Below are positions 41,250-50,065 of a DNA stretch of 64,000 nt, one piece after another. The stretch is from Lachnospiraceae bacterium. Lineage in GTDB: Bacteria > Bacillota > Clostridia > Lachnospirales > Lachnospiraceae. Below the pieces are notes generated by a model. The model was not told where the DNA came from and searched no databases. It saw only the letters and a list, made by a program, of their open reading frames with translations. Within the stretch, counting starts at the first letter, position 1, and every line of letters starts with the position of its first letter. A program made the position numbers and the translations under genes. The DNA is taken from the NCBI GenBank assembly GCA_017623675.1, contig JAGAOO010000030.1, positions 1 through 64,000 on the forward strand. Direction: 5' to 3'.

Positions 41250-44200
41250 CTACAACCGCTTCAAAATCATCCGTGCAGTTTCATAATCCAAATGATCTAA
41301 TGCTTCTATTGCCTGTACTAAATTTCTTCTGTTTTCCTCAGAAATCTCTTCTTTCAATAAATTACCAAGCATTGCACATGCAGGATCTGCTTCAAAATCC
41401 TCCACAAAGGAAATACTGTTTTCTATTACCATCCGCTGCTCTGCGGTCAAATCTGACGGGTTTTCTTCCACAGCAACCGCCACTTCATTTAATTCCATTG
41501 TATCTTCGCCAATATAGTTTAGAATTCCATTTACTACACAACTCCATTCTAAACACAATTCCTCCCAGTGGCTCTGCACATAACTCCAGTTTCCGGCTCT
41601 GGATTGCTGTTCATGTTCCCATGCCAATTGATTTAACTGCTTTGCACCAATCCCTTTTGCATTTGACTTTAATGCATGCACCTCTATGGTGTACATCTCT
41701 ACATTCTTTTCCTCATAGAATTGCGATAATTTCCGATACTTTTCTCCAAAGCTTTGGGCAAACAACATAATCATCCAATGAAATTGTCCCATAGAATTGC
41801 CTGCAAAATGATAGCCTTCTTCCACTTGAATATGAGCCTGTTTCAGCAAATCAGCCAATTCATGCATACAGTCATCCGCTGTAACGTTTTTTTCCTCTTT
41901 TCTCTTACCACCGGATTCATCCTGTTCTAATCGGTCAATAACTGTCTGTACATCCTCTTCTGCCGGTATAATGTACTCTTTTGGTAATAACTGCAGTAAA
42001 ACCTGCTCCAGCTTTTCTCCTTCAATCGGCTTTGTCAAATATTCATGAAAACCCTCTTGTAAATAGAATTCCTTTGAACCCTTAATAGCATTTGCAGTCA
42101 GGGCTATCACAATTGTATACTGATTCTGATTTCCTTCCTCCCTCCGCAAACGGCGTAAGGTTTCTACTCCATCCATCTCCGGCATCAAATGATCCATAAA
42201 AATCAAATCATACTTATTCTGGCGTGTTAAATCCAGACAACCGACTCCACTGTCTGCAGTATCAATCTGAATCTTTGTCTTCTTTAACAATCCTTTTGCT
42301 ACTGACAAATTCATAATGTTATCATCTACAAATAATATCCGCGCCTGGGGTGCTGTAAATAATTCCCGATAAGGTGCCTGACTCCGCAAATCCTTCCGAT
42401 AATCATTCTGGTAATTACCAATTGGGGTTTCATCCCGAATTTCCTGAGGAATCAGAATACGGAAATCAGAACCCTTGCCATATGTACTGTAAATCTGTAG
42501 TTTACCACCCATACGCTTTATCAAACCGGCAACAATACTCATGCCCAGACCGGTACCCTCAATGCTTCGATTCCGTTGTAAATCAAACCGTTGAAAAGAC
42601 TCCGTAATCTTACTGATATTTTCCGGTTCAATTCCCATTCCGGTATCTGCAACAGAAATCCGCAAGCGTCCTTTGTTGCCACCTAATTTATCATAATTGA
42701 CACTTAAGGTTACACTTCCACTTTCCGTATATTTCACTGCATTATTCAGCACATTTGTCAAAATCTGCTTTACCCGAAGTTCATCTCCATACAGCTTCCG
42801 TGGAATATCTTTTCCGATAAAAATATCAAAAGATAAACCCTTTTCCTGTGCTTTCACATTGGTCATATTAATAACATCCGTCAACATACTGCTGGTTTTA
42901 TATTCTTCTTCAATGATTTCCATTTTTCCGGATTCCACCTTGGAAAAATCCAAAATATCATTAATCAGCGATAACAGATTGGCTCCTGCCTTTTTAATAT
43001 TGGTTGCATAATCAATAATTCGTTCATCCGTTTCTTCCCGCAAAATCATTTCATCAAATCCTAGCATGGCATTAATCGGAGTTCGGATTTCATGGGACAT
43101 ATTTGCAAGGAAATCCGATTTTGTCTCATTGGCTTTAATGGCAAGCTCCTGTTCCTGCTTTTGCTTCAACATACTGGTAATAGCAGAAATTCCCATAATT
43201 ATCATGAACAAAATCAATCCTAAACTAATAAAATTCCTACTAATCAGAATTGTAGTAGAATTAGCAAAACTCCACATCTGCAAAAAGATACACACCATAA
43301 TTAACAGAATTCCAACCAACAACCGCCACTGATGAATTCCATGCAACCAATCACAGATGATAGTGTAAATAATCAATAGACCGCTGCCAACAATAATAAT
43401 CCATCCTATTTTATACATGTCAAAAAAGTCATAGACATTGACAAATTCAAGTATTACCATAACCAGATTCATGGTTAGTCCTAAAGCTACCCCAGTGACA
43501 TAAATTTTGGTATATCTACGATCTTGTAACCGATTCACATAAAATAACAACGGAATAGGAGATAAGAACAATGCCTCCCAGAAAATAATTTCCCCTGTTC
43601 CCAAATCCCCATAGTAAAACTGCTTTAATCCGCTTTCTCCCAACATCCAGATTGCCGTGCAGACAGCAGTTATACCAAGATAAATAATATTCATATTTGG
43701 ATTTTCCTGACTTCCAAATCGTAATACTAAACCAAATAATGCAATTACCAAGCCGGTATATAACAGTAAAATTGCAAAAATCACATCACTTCCATAGGTT
43801 TGAATTAACCAAAAGAGCAAGCCCATTTCCGTGCCAATTCGAATCTCACTAATCTGCCCGGCTACTTCCGGCTCCGGTGCTGAATATGTAATTTCAATCG
43901 TCTTTCCTTTATCTTCCGAATTCAGAGGAACCATAACATATCCCGATGGTGTATGTAAGCCAAATCGTCTGGTTTCTGAATTATCTAATTCCCCCACCAC
44001 ATTTCCATCAATCCGCACAACAATACTCTGATGCAATCCACTAATCATAATTGTAGTCCGGTCATCAATACCTTCCGGAATTGTATTCTGTATTCTTACT
44101 TCTGTCTCTTCTCCTCCTATCTTTCCCGGAACAGTGACAGGTGTGTTTGTATCTTCGCTCAGTACCCAGCCCTGATGAAAGCTCTGACTATTCTGATTAA

Positions 44201-44333
44201 AAAAGCTATAATCCTCTTTCGAATCAATTAACAGCCAAATACTGATTCCGGTCCAAATACTCACAAAAACCCAAAAGATAATCTTTATACATAGCAGGGA
44301 TTTTCTTACCGAGCTTTTCTCCTTCTGTTCCAT
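41250..44333 (-). CDS. Hybrid sensor histidine kinase with receiver and Hpt domains
   Basis: About 1027 residues: N-terminal helix and an extracellular beta domain (to about 185), seven transmembrane helices (about 185-385, 7TMR-DISM-like), HisKA with phospho-His in NMSHEIRTPINAM, HATPase (DTGMGIEP, GTGLGMSIV), receiver domain (LFVDDN, FMDHLMPEMDG) and a C-terminal Hpt-like domain (EVHALKSNAKGIGA). A self-contained phosphorelay; output unknown. Start 44333 follows GGGGAGG. Confidence 0.9.
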   Translation of the reverse strand: MEQKEKSSVRKSLLCIKIIFWVFVSIWTGISIWLLIDSKEDYSFFNQNSQSFHQGWVLSEDTNTPVTVPGKIGGEETEVRIQNTIPEGIDDRTTIMISGLHQSIVVRIDGNVVGELDNSETRRFGLHTPSGYVMVPLNSEDKGKTIEITYSAPEPEVAGQISEIRIGTEMGLLFWLIQTYGSDVIFAILLLYTGLVIALFGLVLRFGSQENPNMNIIYLGITAVCTAIWMLGESGLKQFYYGDLGTGEIIFWEALFLSPIPLLFYVNRLQDRRYTKIYVTGVALGLTMNLVMVILEFVNVYDFFDMYKIGWIIIVGSGLLIIYTIICDWLHGIHQWRLLVGILLIMVCIFLQMWSFANSTTILISRNFISLGLILFMIIMGISAITSMLKQKQEQELAIKANETKSDFLANMSHEIRTPINAMLGFDEMILREETDERIIDYATNIKKAGANLLSLINDILDFSKVESGKMEIIEEEYKTSSMLTDVINMTNVKAQEKGLSFDIFIGKDIPRKLYGDELRVKQILTNVLNNAVKYTESGSVTLSVNYDKLGGNKGRLRISVADTGMGIEPENISKITESFQRFDLQRNRSIEGTGLGMSIVAGLIKRMGGKLQIYSTYGKGSDFRILIPQEIRDETPIGNYQNDYRKDLRSQAPYRELFTAPQARILFVDDNIMNLSVAKGLLKKTKIQIDTADSGVGCLDLTRQNKYDLIFMDHLMPEMDGVETLRRLRREEGNQNQYTIVIALTANAIKGSKEFYLQEGFHEYLTKPIEGEKLEQVLLQLLPKEYIIPAEEDVQTVIDRLEQDESGGKRKEEKNVTADDCMHELADLLKQAHIQVEEGYHFAGNSMGQFHWMIMLFAQSFGEKYRKLSQFYEEKNVEMYTIEVHALKSNAKGIGAKQLNQLAWEHEQQSRAGNWSYVQSHWEELCLEWSCVVNGILNYIGEDTMELNEVAVAVEENPSDLTAEQRMVIENSISFVEDFEADPACAMLGNLLKEEISEENRRNLVQAIEALDHLDYETARMILKRL

Positions 44334-44462
44334 ATCTGTTTTCCTCCCCAAGTTTCTATACTATTATCAATTTCATTAATACACATGTACCCTCAAAATC
44401 TTTATCAATACGTAATATTTTCTAATATTATATCATAGCTCCGGACTATCATGCAAAATAGT

Positions 44463-44491
44463 TTGACAAACAGGATAAGTTGCATGATAAT
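44463..44491 (+). promoter_or_regulatory. Promoter of the 44525 gene
   Basis: TTGACA (44463-44468), 17 bases, GATAAT (44486-44491), then AGGAGGAG before the ATG. Confidence 0.7.
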
Positions 44492-44524
44492 ATACACAAA
44501 GTATTCTAAGAGGAGGAGTTACAA

Positions 44525-45253
44525 ATGGAATTTAAATTAGGTGACGAGGAAAATAGCACATCTACTCAGCAAAAACAAACCACATATCCAATAGACGAAG
44601 TGGGAAATGATGGCAAATACTATTATCATGCACCACAGCCAACACCAGTAGTTGCACCACCCCAGAAAAAAAATGTTGGGATACCAAAAATTGTATTTTT
44701 TATTCCAGTAATTGTTATAATCGCTGTCGTACTTAGTATTATTCCTTGGAATCGAAAGACCAGTCTGGATGCCATTGCTGAAGCACCACAGGACCAGATA
44801 GAATCCACTCTCGGAATTTCCCTTACGGAAAATCCGGAATACCTAACCAAATTAAGTATTGCCAATGGCGATTCATCCGGTTTCCGGGTATGCACAACCC
44901 CACAGGCAGACTTTGGAGTCATTTATTATAATCAGATACAGTATGGCATTTGCTTTAACAATCCAAAATATTCACTGTTTGGTTTTAAAATTGGTGATCC
45001 GGAGTATAAGATTTTCAACGAAGAGAATACCGATTCTCATTACTTGACCGTTGAAGAAGGAAAGGGTTATGCTTATTCACGATATATCAATATGATTGAT
45101 GACATGAGTGGTGGCCAAAGTACCGCACAATATATGATAGGCGAAGACGGAAGTCTTCTGGTTCTGGTAATCAATAATAATACCAAACGAGTAGTAAATG
45201 TGATTTATTATTATGATTACGAACGCGTCTTTGAGGGAGTTGATGTTTTCTAA
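44525..45253 (+). CDS. Membrane-anchored hypothetical protein
   Basis: 242 residues: Gln/Pro-rich cytoplasmic N-terminus (YYHAPQPTPVVAPPQ), one membrane helix (about 56-76) and an extracytoplasmic beta-rich domain. The DAIAEAPQDQIESTLGI segment and later repeats resemble small stress or envelope proteins of Clostridia, but no family is certain. Single gene with its own promoter and terminator. Confidence 0.6.
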   Translation: MEFKLGDEENSTSTQQKQTTYPIDEVGNDGKYYYHAPQPTPVVAPPQKKNVGIPKIVFFIPVIVIIAVVLSIIPWNRKTSLDAIAEAPQDQIESTLGISLTENPEYLTKLSIANGDSSGFRVCTTPQADFGVIYYNQIQYGICFNNPKYSLFGFKIGDPEYKIFNEENTDSHYLTVEEGKGYAYSRYINMIDDMSGGQSTAQYMIGEDGSLLVLVINNNTKRVVNVIYYYDYERVFEGVDVF

Positions 45254-45262
45254 CTCTCTTTT

Positions 45263-45333
45263 TCAAAAAAAGTACCGATTTCTGATATGTGCCCGGGATT
45301 CTGGGTACATATCAAAATCGGTACTTTTTATAT
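45263..45333. terminator. Bidirectional terminator between 44525 gene and metY
   Basis: AAAAAAGTACCGATTT...AAATCGGTACTTTTT, with extended TGATATGT/ACATATCA pairing; T-runs on both strands. Confidence 0.85.
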
Positions 45334-45351
45334 ACTATAATTGATATTTCA

Positions 45352-46629
45352 CTATATCTGGCTCAGTGCCTGTTCCAAATCAGCAATGATATCTTCTACA
45401 TTTTCAATACCAACCGATAAACGAATCAAGTCCGGTGCCACACCGGCTTCCAACAATTGCTCCTCCGTCATCTGGCGATGGGTATGACTTGCCGGATGTA
45501 ATAAACATGTCTTACTATCTGCAACATGGGTTACAATAGATGCCAACTGCAATTTGTCCATGAAGGAAATGGATGTTTCCCGACCACCCTTTAAGCCGAA
45601 TGCCAGCACACCACAGGAACCATTTGGCATATATTTTTCTGCCAAAGCATGATATTGGTTGCTCTCCAAATCCGGATAATTTACCCAAGCCACCTTATCA
45701 TTGCTCTCTAAATATTTGGCAACTGCCAATGCATTACTGCAATGCTGTTTCATACGCAAAGGCAAAGTTTCCAAGCCCAGATTCAGATAAAATGCATTCT
45801 GTGGCGATTGAATGGAACCTAAATCCCGCATTAACTGAGAGGTTGCCTTGGTGATATAAGCTGCTTTTCCAAACCGTTCTGCATATACAATTCCATGATA
45901 AGATTCATCCGGTGTGGTTAAGCCCGGATATTTTTCTTTCTGCGCCATCCAGTCAAAATTACCACTGTCTACGATACAGCCACCGACTGCAACTGCATGT
46001 CCATCCATATATTTGGTTGTAGAATGTGTAACAATATCAGCTCCCCACTCAAATGGACGACAGTTTACAGGTGTTGCAAATGTATTATCTACAATCAATG
46101 GCACGCCATGCTTATGTGCCAGTCTTGCAAATTTCTCAATATCCAATACAGAAACCGTTGGATTGGTAATTGTCTCTCCAAAGACCGCCTTAGTATTCGG
46201 TTTAAAGTATTGCTCCAACTCTTCTTCCGGCAAATCCTGGTCAACAAAGGTACATTCAATTCCCATTTTCTTCATGGTTGTACCAAACAGATTATATGTA
46301 CCACCGTATATGGAGCTGGATGCAATAAAATGATCCCCTGCTTCACAGATATTAAACATGGCATAAAAATTGGCTGCCTGTCCGGATGCGGTCAACATTG
46401 CTGCCACACCGCCCTCTAAAGAACAGATTCTGGCTGCCACTGCATCATTGGTTGGGTTCTGTAAACGGGTATAGAAATAACCATCTGCTTCCAAATCAAA
46501 CAGCTTTCCCATTTCATCACTGGTATCGTACTTGAAGGTAGTACTCTGAATAATCGGCATCTGTCTTGGTTCACCTTTGGTTGGTTTGTAGCCCTCCTGA
46601 ATACATTTTGTCTCAATTCTTGTTTCCAT
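45352..46629 (-). CDS. metY: O-acetylhomoserine sulfhydrylase (MetY-type)
   Basis: 425 residues of the Cys/Met-metabolism PLP family. The PLP lysine is in THSTTKYMDGH, with YTRLQNPTND and SGQAANF cofactor regions. It makes homocysteine from O-acetylhomoserine and sulfide. Length and the MPIIQSTTF N-terminus fit MetY better than MetB; methionine gamma-lyase is an alternative. Promoter: GTGACA (46696-46701), TATAAT (46672-46677). Confidence 0.85.
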   Translation of the reverse strand: METRIETKCIQEGYKPTKGEPRQMPIIQSTTFKYDTSDEMGKLFDLEADGYFYTRLQNPTNDAVAARICSLEGGVAAMLTASGQAANFYAMFNICEAGDHFIASSSIYGGTYNLFGTTMKKMGIECTFVDQDLPEEELEQYFKPNTKAVFGETITNPTVSVLDIEKFARLAHKHGVPLIVDNTFATPVNCRPFEWGADIVTHSTTKYMDGHAVAVGGCIVDSGNFDWMAQKEKYPGLTTPDESYHGIVYAERFGKAAYITKATSQLMRDLGSIQSPQNAFYLNLGLETLPLRMKQHCSNALAVAKYLESNDKVAWVNYPDLESNQYHALAEKYMPNGSCGVLAFGLKGGRETSISFMDKLQLASIVTHVADSKTCLLHPASHTHRQMTEEQLLEAGVAPDLIRLSVGIENVEDIIADLEQALSQI

Positions 46630-46716
46630 CGTAGTTCATTTCTCCTTTATCTGTCAGATAATACTGTGCTTATTATACACCAAGAGCGATGGAATTGTCA
46701 CCCTGTATTTGACCAC

Positions 46717-48855
46717 CTACAAATATAATCGTTCCAAACGATCTCCCAACCGGCTCAATAATTCATTGGTAATGGTATCCGATTCCATCGCTACCGATTC
46801 CGCATGGATACGTTTATGCATATCCTCACCAATTATGGTGACAACATCTCCTACCTTTACTTTGTTTACATCTGTTATGTCTATCATCAGCTGATCCATA
46901 CAAATTCTTCCTACAATTTCAACCTCTGTTCCATGTACCAGCACTGTACCCCTTCCACAGGACAATTCTCTTGGTATTCCGTCTGCATAGCCAATGGTTA
47001 CAACAGCTATCCGCTTATCCTCTTCTGCCAGATAGGCACGCCCATAGCCCACAGTTTCTCCTGCTTTCACACATTTGATAGCTGCAATCTTTGACTTTAC
47101 CGTTAATACCGGTCTTAAATCAACCGACATCTTTACGTCATCTAATTTACTCAGTACCCCATACATGGCAATTCCGATTCTGGCATAATCACAGGTCAGC
47201 TCCGGATAATTCAACACACCATAGCTACTTTGGATATGTGTCTTTCCCGGCTCAATACCCTTACGCTTCAAATAATCAATGGCATCATAGTAATGGCGAA
47301 TCTGCTGACGGGTAAACGCCACATCCTCCGGCTCCATGCTGTCAGCCACACATAAATGAGTATAAATTCCCTCTACCTGAAGATATTTTAGGCGATACAA
47401 TTTGACTAAATGCTCCAAATCATCGTAGCTTTCTCCCAGCCGATGCATGCCGGTATCTAATTTAATATGAACATGAATCCGGCGTTTGTATGCCTCCAGT
47501 TTCATTCCGTACTCATAATCCGTGACGGTCTGAGTCAGTCGATACCGTTCAATTTCCCGAATCCGTTCCGGCTCTGTGTAACCTAAAATAAGAATCATAC
47601 CCCGGATTCCGTTTTTCCGAAGATGAATGCCTTCCTCTAAGGTTGCAACTGCAAAAGCATCTATCCCCATTTTATTCAAATGACCTGCAATACGAATATC
47701 ACCGCTGCCATATCCATTGGCTTTTACTACTGCCATGAACTTCGTCTGAGGTGAAAGCACCCCTTGAATCTCTCTGACATTATGCCGGAGATTATCAATG
47801 GATATCTCCGTCCATGCCCGTTTATGCATTTCCTGTTTTTCTTTTTTATTCCAGCGAAACATTGTTAAAATATATGCGGCAATTAAAGAGCCAATGGTTA
47901 CCAGTATAAAATGTACCAGACTTTGCTCTACAACTATATGCGTCAGTCCCGTCAACTTTCCTGCCAGACGTACTGCTACAATCATAGCCGGATGTATAAT
48001 ATACACAATCATTGCCATGCGGCTGAGCCGCCTGCCGCTTCCTCCTTTCCAATGTAATACCCATGAAAATAAGAACACCATCACGATTGGGAGTGTCAGA
48101 TACATACTGTCATGCCTCTGCCAGTCATGCGTATGAAGAATCAGTCCTTCTCCCAACATCAAACTGATACTGCAAAGGCAGCCGATAACTGCCAACCGTT
48201 TTGACATCTGCCTGCCACGTTCCATCTCCTTTCCCAACGCATACCCCAGAATAAGAAAAACAGGGGCAAAAAACAATCCATTCCTGGTATATTCCGAAAT
48301 CATAAATATACCGTCATAACACTTTTTTAACCAGTCTATCTTCTCTGTGAGTCCATAATAGCTGTCACCCAAAAGACCAATGAAATACAATAGTATACTT
48401 AATATGACTGCCACCCGTTCCTTCCCATAACGAAGAAGTATCCCAACCAGAAATACCCCTGTAATAGCTGCCGGAAGATACCAAAGGTGATAAAAGGTTC
48501 CGTTTATCAGAATATCCTTTAAGAATCCAATAATGGTAAAGTCCTCTCCAAAGTATCCACTGTAAATCATAATAGGCACATATAGAAGAAATGACACACC
48601 ATACAGAATTCCCAATTTACCTAACTGCCGGTGCCACTTTTTTCTGCCATCCCCATTCCATTGCAAATCCTGTAATACAAAGAACCCGGTTACCATGAAG
48701 AAGAAAGGAACTGCAACTCTGGCAAGGATACGGGTCAGAATAAAATCCGGCAGTTCCCCAAAACAAAGCAGGGGAGAGGTATGAATGGTAATCACTAAAA
48801 TTGCACCAATCATCCGAAACCAATTCAGTCCGCCATAACATTTATTCTTATCCAT
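46717..48855 (-). CDS. vanT: VanT-like membrane serine/alanine racemase
   Basis: 712 residues: an acyltransferase-3-type membrane domain (about 1-335, ten helices) fused to a PLP alanine racemase domain (about 345-712; PLP Lys in AVVKANGYG, second catalytic Tyr in TIGYADG). This is the architecture of VanT, which makes D-Ser for VanC/E/G-type resistance. It follows a VanG-like ligase by 13 bases. Confidence 0.88.
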   Translation of the reverse strand: MDKNKCYGGLNWFRMIGAILVITIHTSPLLCFGELPDFILTRILARVAVPFFFMVTGFFVLQDLQWNGDGRKKWHRQLGKLGILYGVSFLLYVPIMIYSGYFGEDFTIIGFLKDILINGTFYHLWYLPAAITGVFLVGILLRYGKERVAVILSILLYFIGLLGDSYYGLTEKIDWLKKCYDGIFMISEYTRNGLFFAPVFLILGYALGKEMERGRQMSKRLAVIGCLCSISLMLGEGLILHTHDWQRHDSMYLTLPIVMVFLFSWVLHWKGGSGRRLSRMAMIVYIIHPAMIVAVRLAGKLTGLTHIVVEQSLVHFILVTIGSLIAAYILTMFRWNKKEKQEMHKRAWTEISIDNLRHNVREIQGVLSPQTKFMAVVKANGYGSGDIRIAGHLNKMGIDAFAVATLEEGIHLRKNGIRGMILILGYTEPERIREIERYRLTQTVTDYEYGMKLEAYKRRIHVHIKLDTGMHRLGESYDDLEHLVKLYRLKYLQVEGIYTHLCVADSMEPEDVAFTRQQIRHYYDAIDYLKRKGIEPGKTHIQSSYGVLNYPELTCDYARIGIAMYGVLSKLDDVKMSVDLRPVLTVKSKIAAIKCVKAGETVGYGRAYLAEEDKRIAVVTIGYADGIPRELSCGRGTVLVHGTEVEIVGRICMDQLMIDITDVNKVKVGDVVTIIGEDMHKRIHAESVAMESDTITNELLSRLGDRLERLYL

Positions 48856-48868
48856 CGTAGTTCCTCCC

Positions 48869-49909
48869 CTATGCCTCTTCTATCAACCGCTCCAAAACCT
48901 CTTGAAACTGAATTCCATGTGCCTTCATCATATTCGGATACCGGCTGTGAGAGGTAAATCCCGGAATCGTATTGATTTCGTTGAATACAATCTCATTTTC
49001 CGGCGTCAGGAACATATCCACTCTTGCCATGCCCTGACACTCTAAAGCACGATACAAGACCTTTGCGGTGTCTTTTATACGCTCTGCTGTTTCTTTATCA
49101 ATACGTGCCGGTACATGAATGCTAGATGTTTCCAAGGTATACTTTTCATGGAAATCAAACACACCGGTATGTAATTCAATTTCATCCACTTCTCCAACGG
49201 TTAATTCCTGATTGCCAAGGACGGCACAGCCTACCTCGAACCCGGGAATCATCGCTTCAATTACCACCTTGGTGTCATGACGAAAGGCTTCCTCAATGGC
49301 TGCTGCCAAATCCTCCGGTTGTTCTACCCTTGTAATTCCATAAGAGGACCCTGCTCTTGCCGGTTTCACGAACACAGGATATTGCAGATTTTTACATTTT
49401 TCTGCCTGTTCCTCTTGTGTCATATAAGACTGCAATACTATGAACTCCGGTACTGCAACCCCTGCTGCCTTTGCTACTACATGGGCGATATCCTTGTCCA
49501 TGCAGAGAGCGGAACTTAAGGTCCCACAGCCTACATATGGAATTCCTGCCAAATCACACAATCCCTGTACCGTTCCGTCTTCTCCATTTTTTCCATGAAG
49601 CACCGGAAAAACTACATCTACATATTGCGTTTCAAAGCTTCCATCCTCCCTCATTATAACGATGCCGTGAATATCCTTGCTTGGTACAATCCATGCCGGA
49701 CAACAGGCCCCTTCCTGCCAGGTATCCTCCGGTATCCGGCTTAAGTCTCCTTCATAACGAAGCCATTTTCCTTCCTTGGTAATACCCATCGGTATCACCT
49801 GATATTTCTCCTGATTCAATCCCTCCATAACAGCATATGCGGATTGCAGAGATACACTATATTCCGATGAACAGCCACCGAATAATACTACTACCTTTCG
49901 TTGTTCCAT
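48869..49909 (-). CDS. vanG: VanG-like D-Ala-D-Ser ligase
   Basis: 346 residues of the D-Ala-D-X ligase family: LFGGCSSEYSVSLQSA at the N-terminus, the ATP loop KPARAGSSYGI, omega-loop FHEKYTLETS, and metal site EINTIPGFT. The EKY omega-loop and the partner VanT indicate D-Ser as second substrate, but a D-Ala-D-Ala role cannot be excluded. I chose ATG 49909. No vanX/Y peptidase or VanRS pair is in the window. Confidence 0.8.
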   Translation of the reverse strand: MEQRKVVVLFGGCSSEYSVSLQSAYAVMEGLNQEKYQVIPMGITKEGKWLRYEGDLSRIPEDTWQEGACCPAWIVPSKDIHGIVIMREDGSFETQYVDVVFPVLHGKNGEDGTVQGLCDLAGIPYVGCGTLSSALCMDKDIAHVVAKAAGVAVPEFIVLQSYMTQEEQAEKCKNLQYPVFVKPARAGSSYGITRVEQPEDLAAAIEEAFRHDTKVVIEAMIPGFEVGCAVLGNQELTVGEVDEIELHTGVFDFHEKYTLETSSIHVPARIDKETAERIKDTAKVLYRALECQGMARVDMFLTPENEIVFNEINTIPGFTSHSRYPNMMKAHGIQFQEVLERLIEEA

Positions 49910-49951
49910 TCTTTCTCCTCCATAGTCAAACAGACTTTTGCAAACGAAATA

Positions 49952-49981
49952 AGACCAGATTCTCATTTTTGAATCTGGTCT
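49952..49981 (-). terminator. Terminator after the Tet-like gene
   Basis: AGACCAGATTC/GAATCTGGTCT hairpin followed by TTATTTCG on the minus strand; separates the fusion gene from vanG. Confidence 0.7.
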
Positions 49982-50065
49982 CATTATAGAGGAAAGAAAT
50001 GACATTCCCGTTGCTTTCTTCTGAATGTTCTCTGATATAATTCTTACGAAATTCCTACGTCTTCG

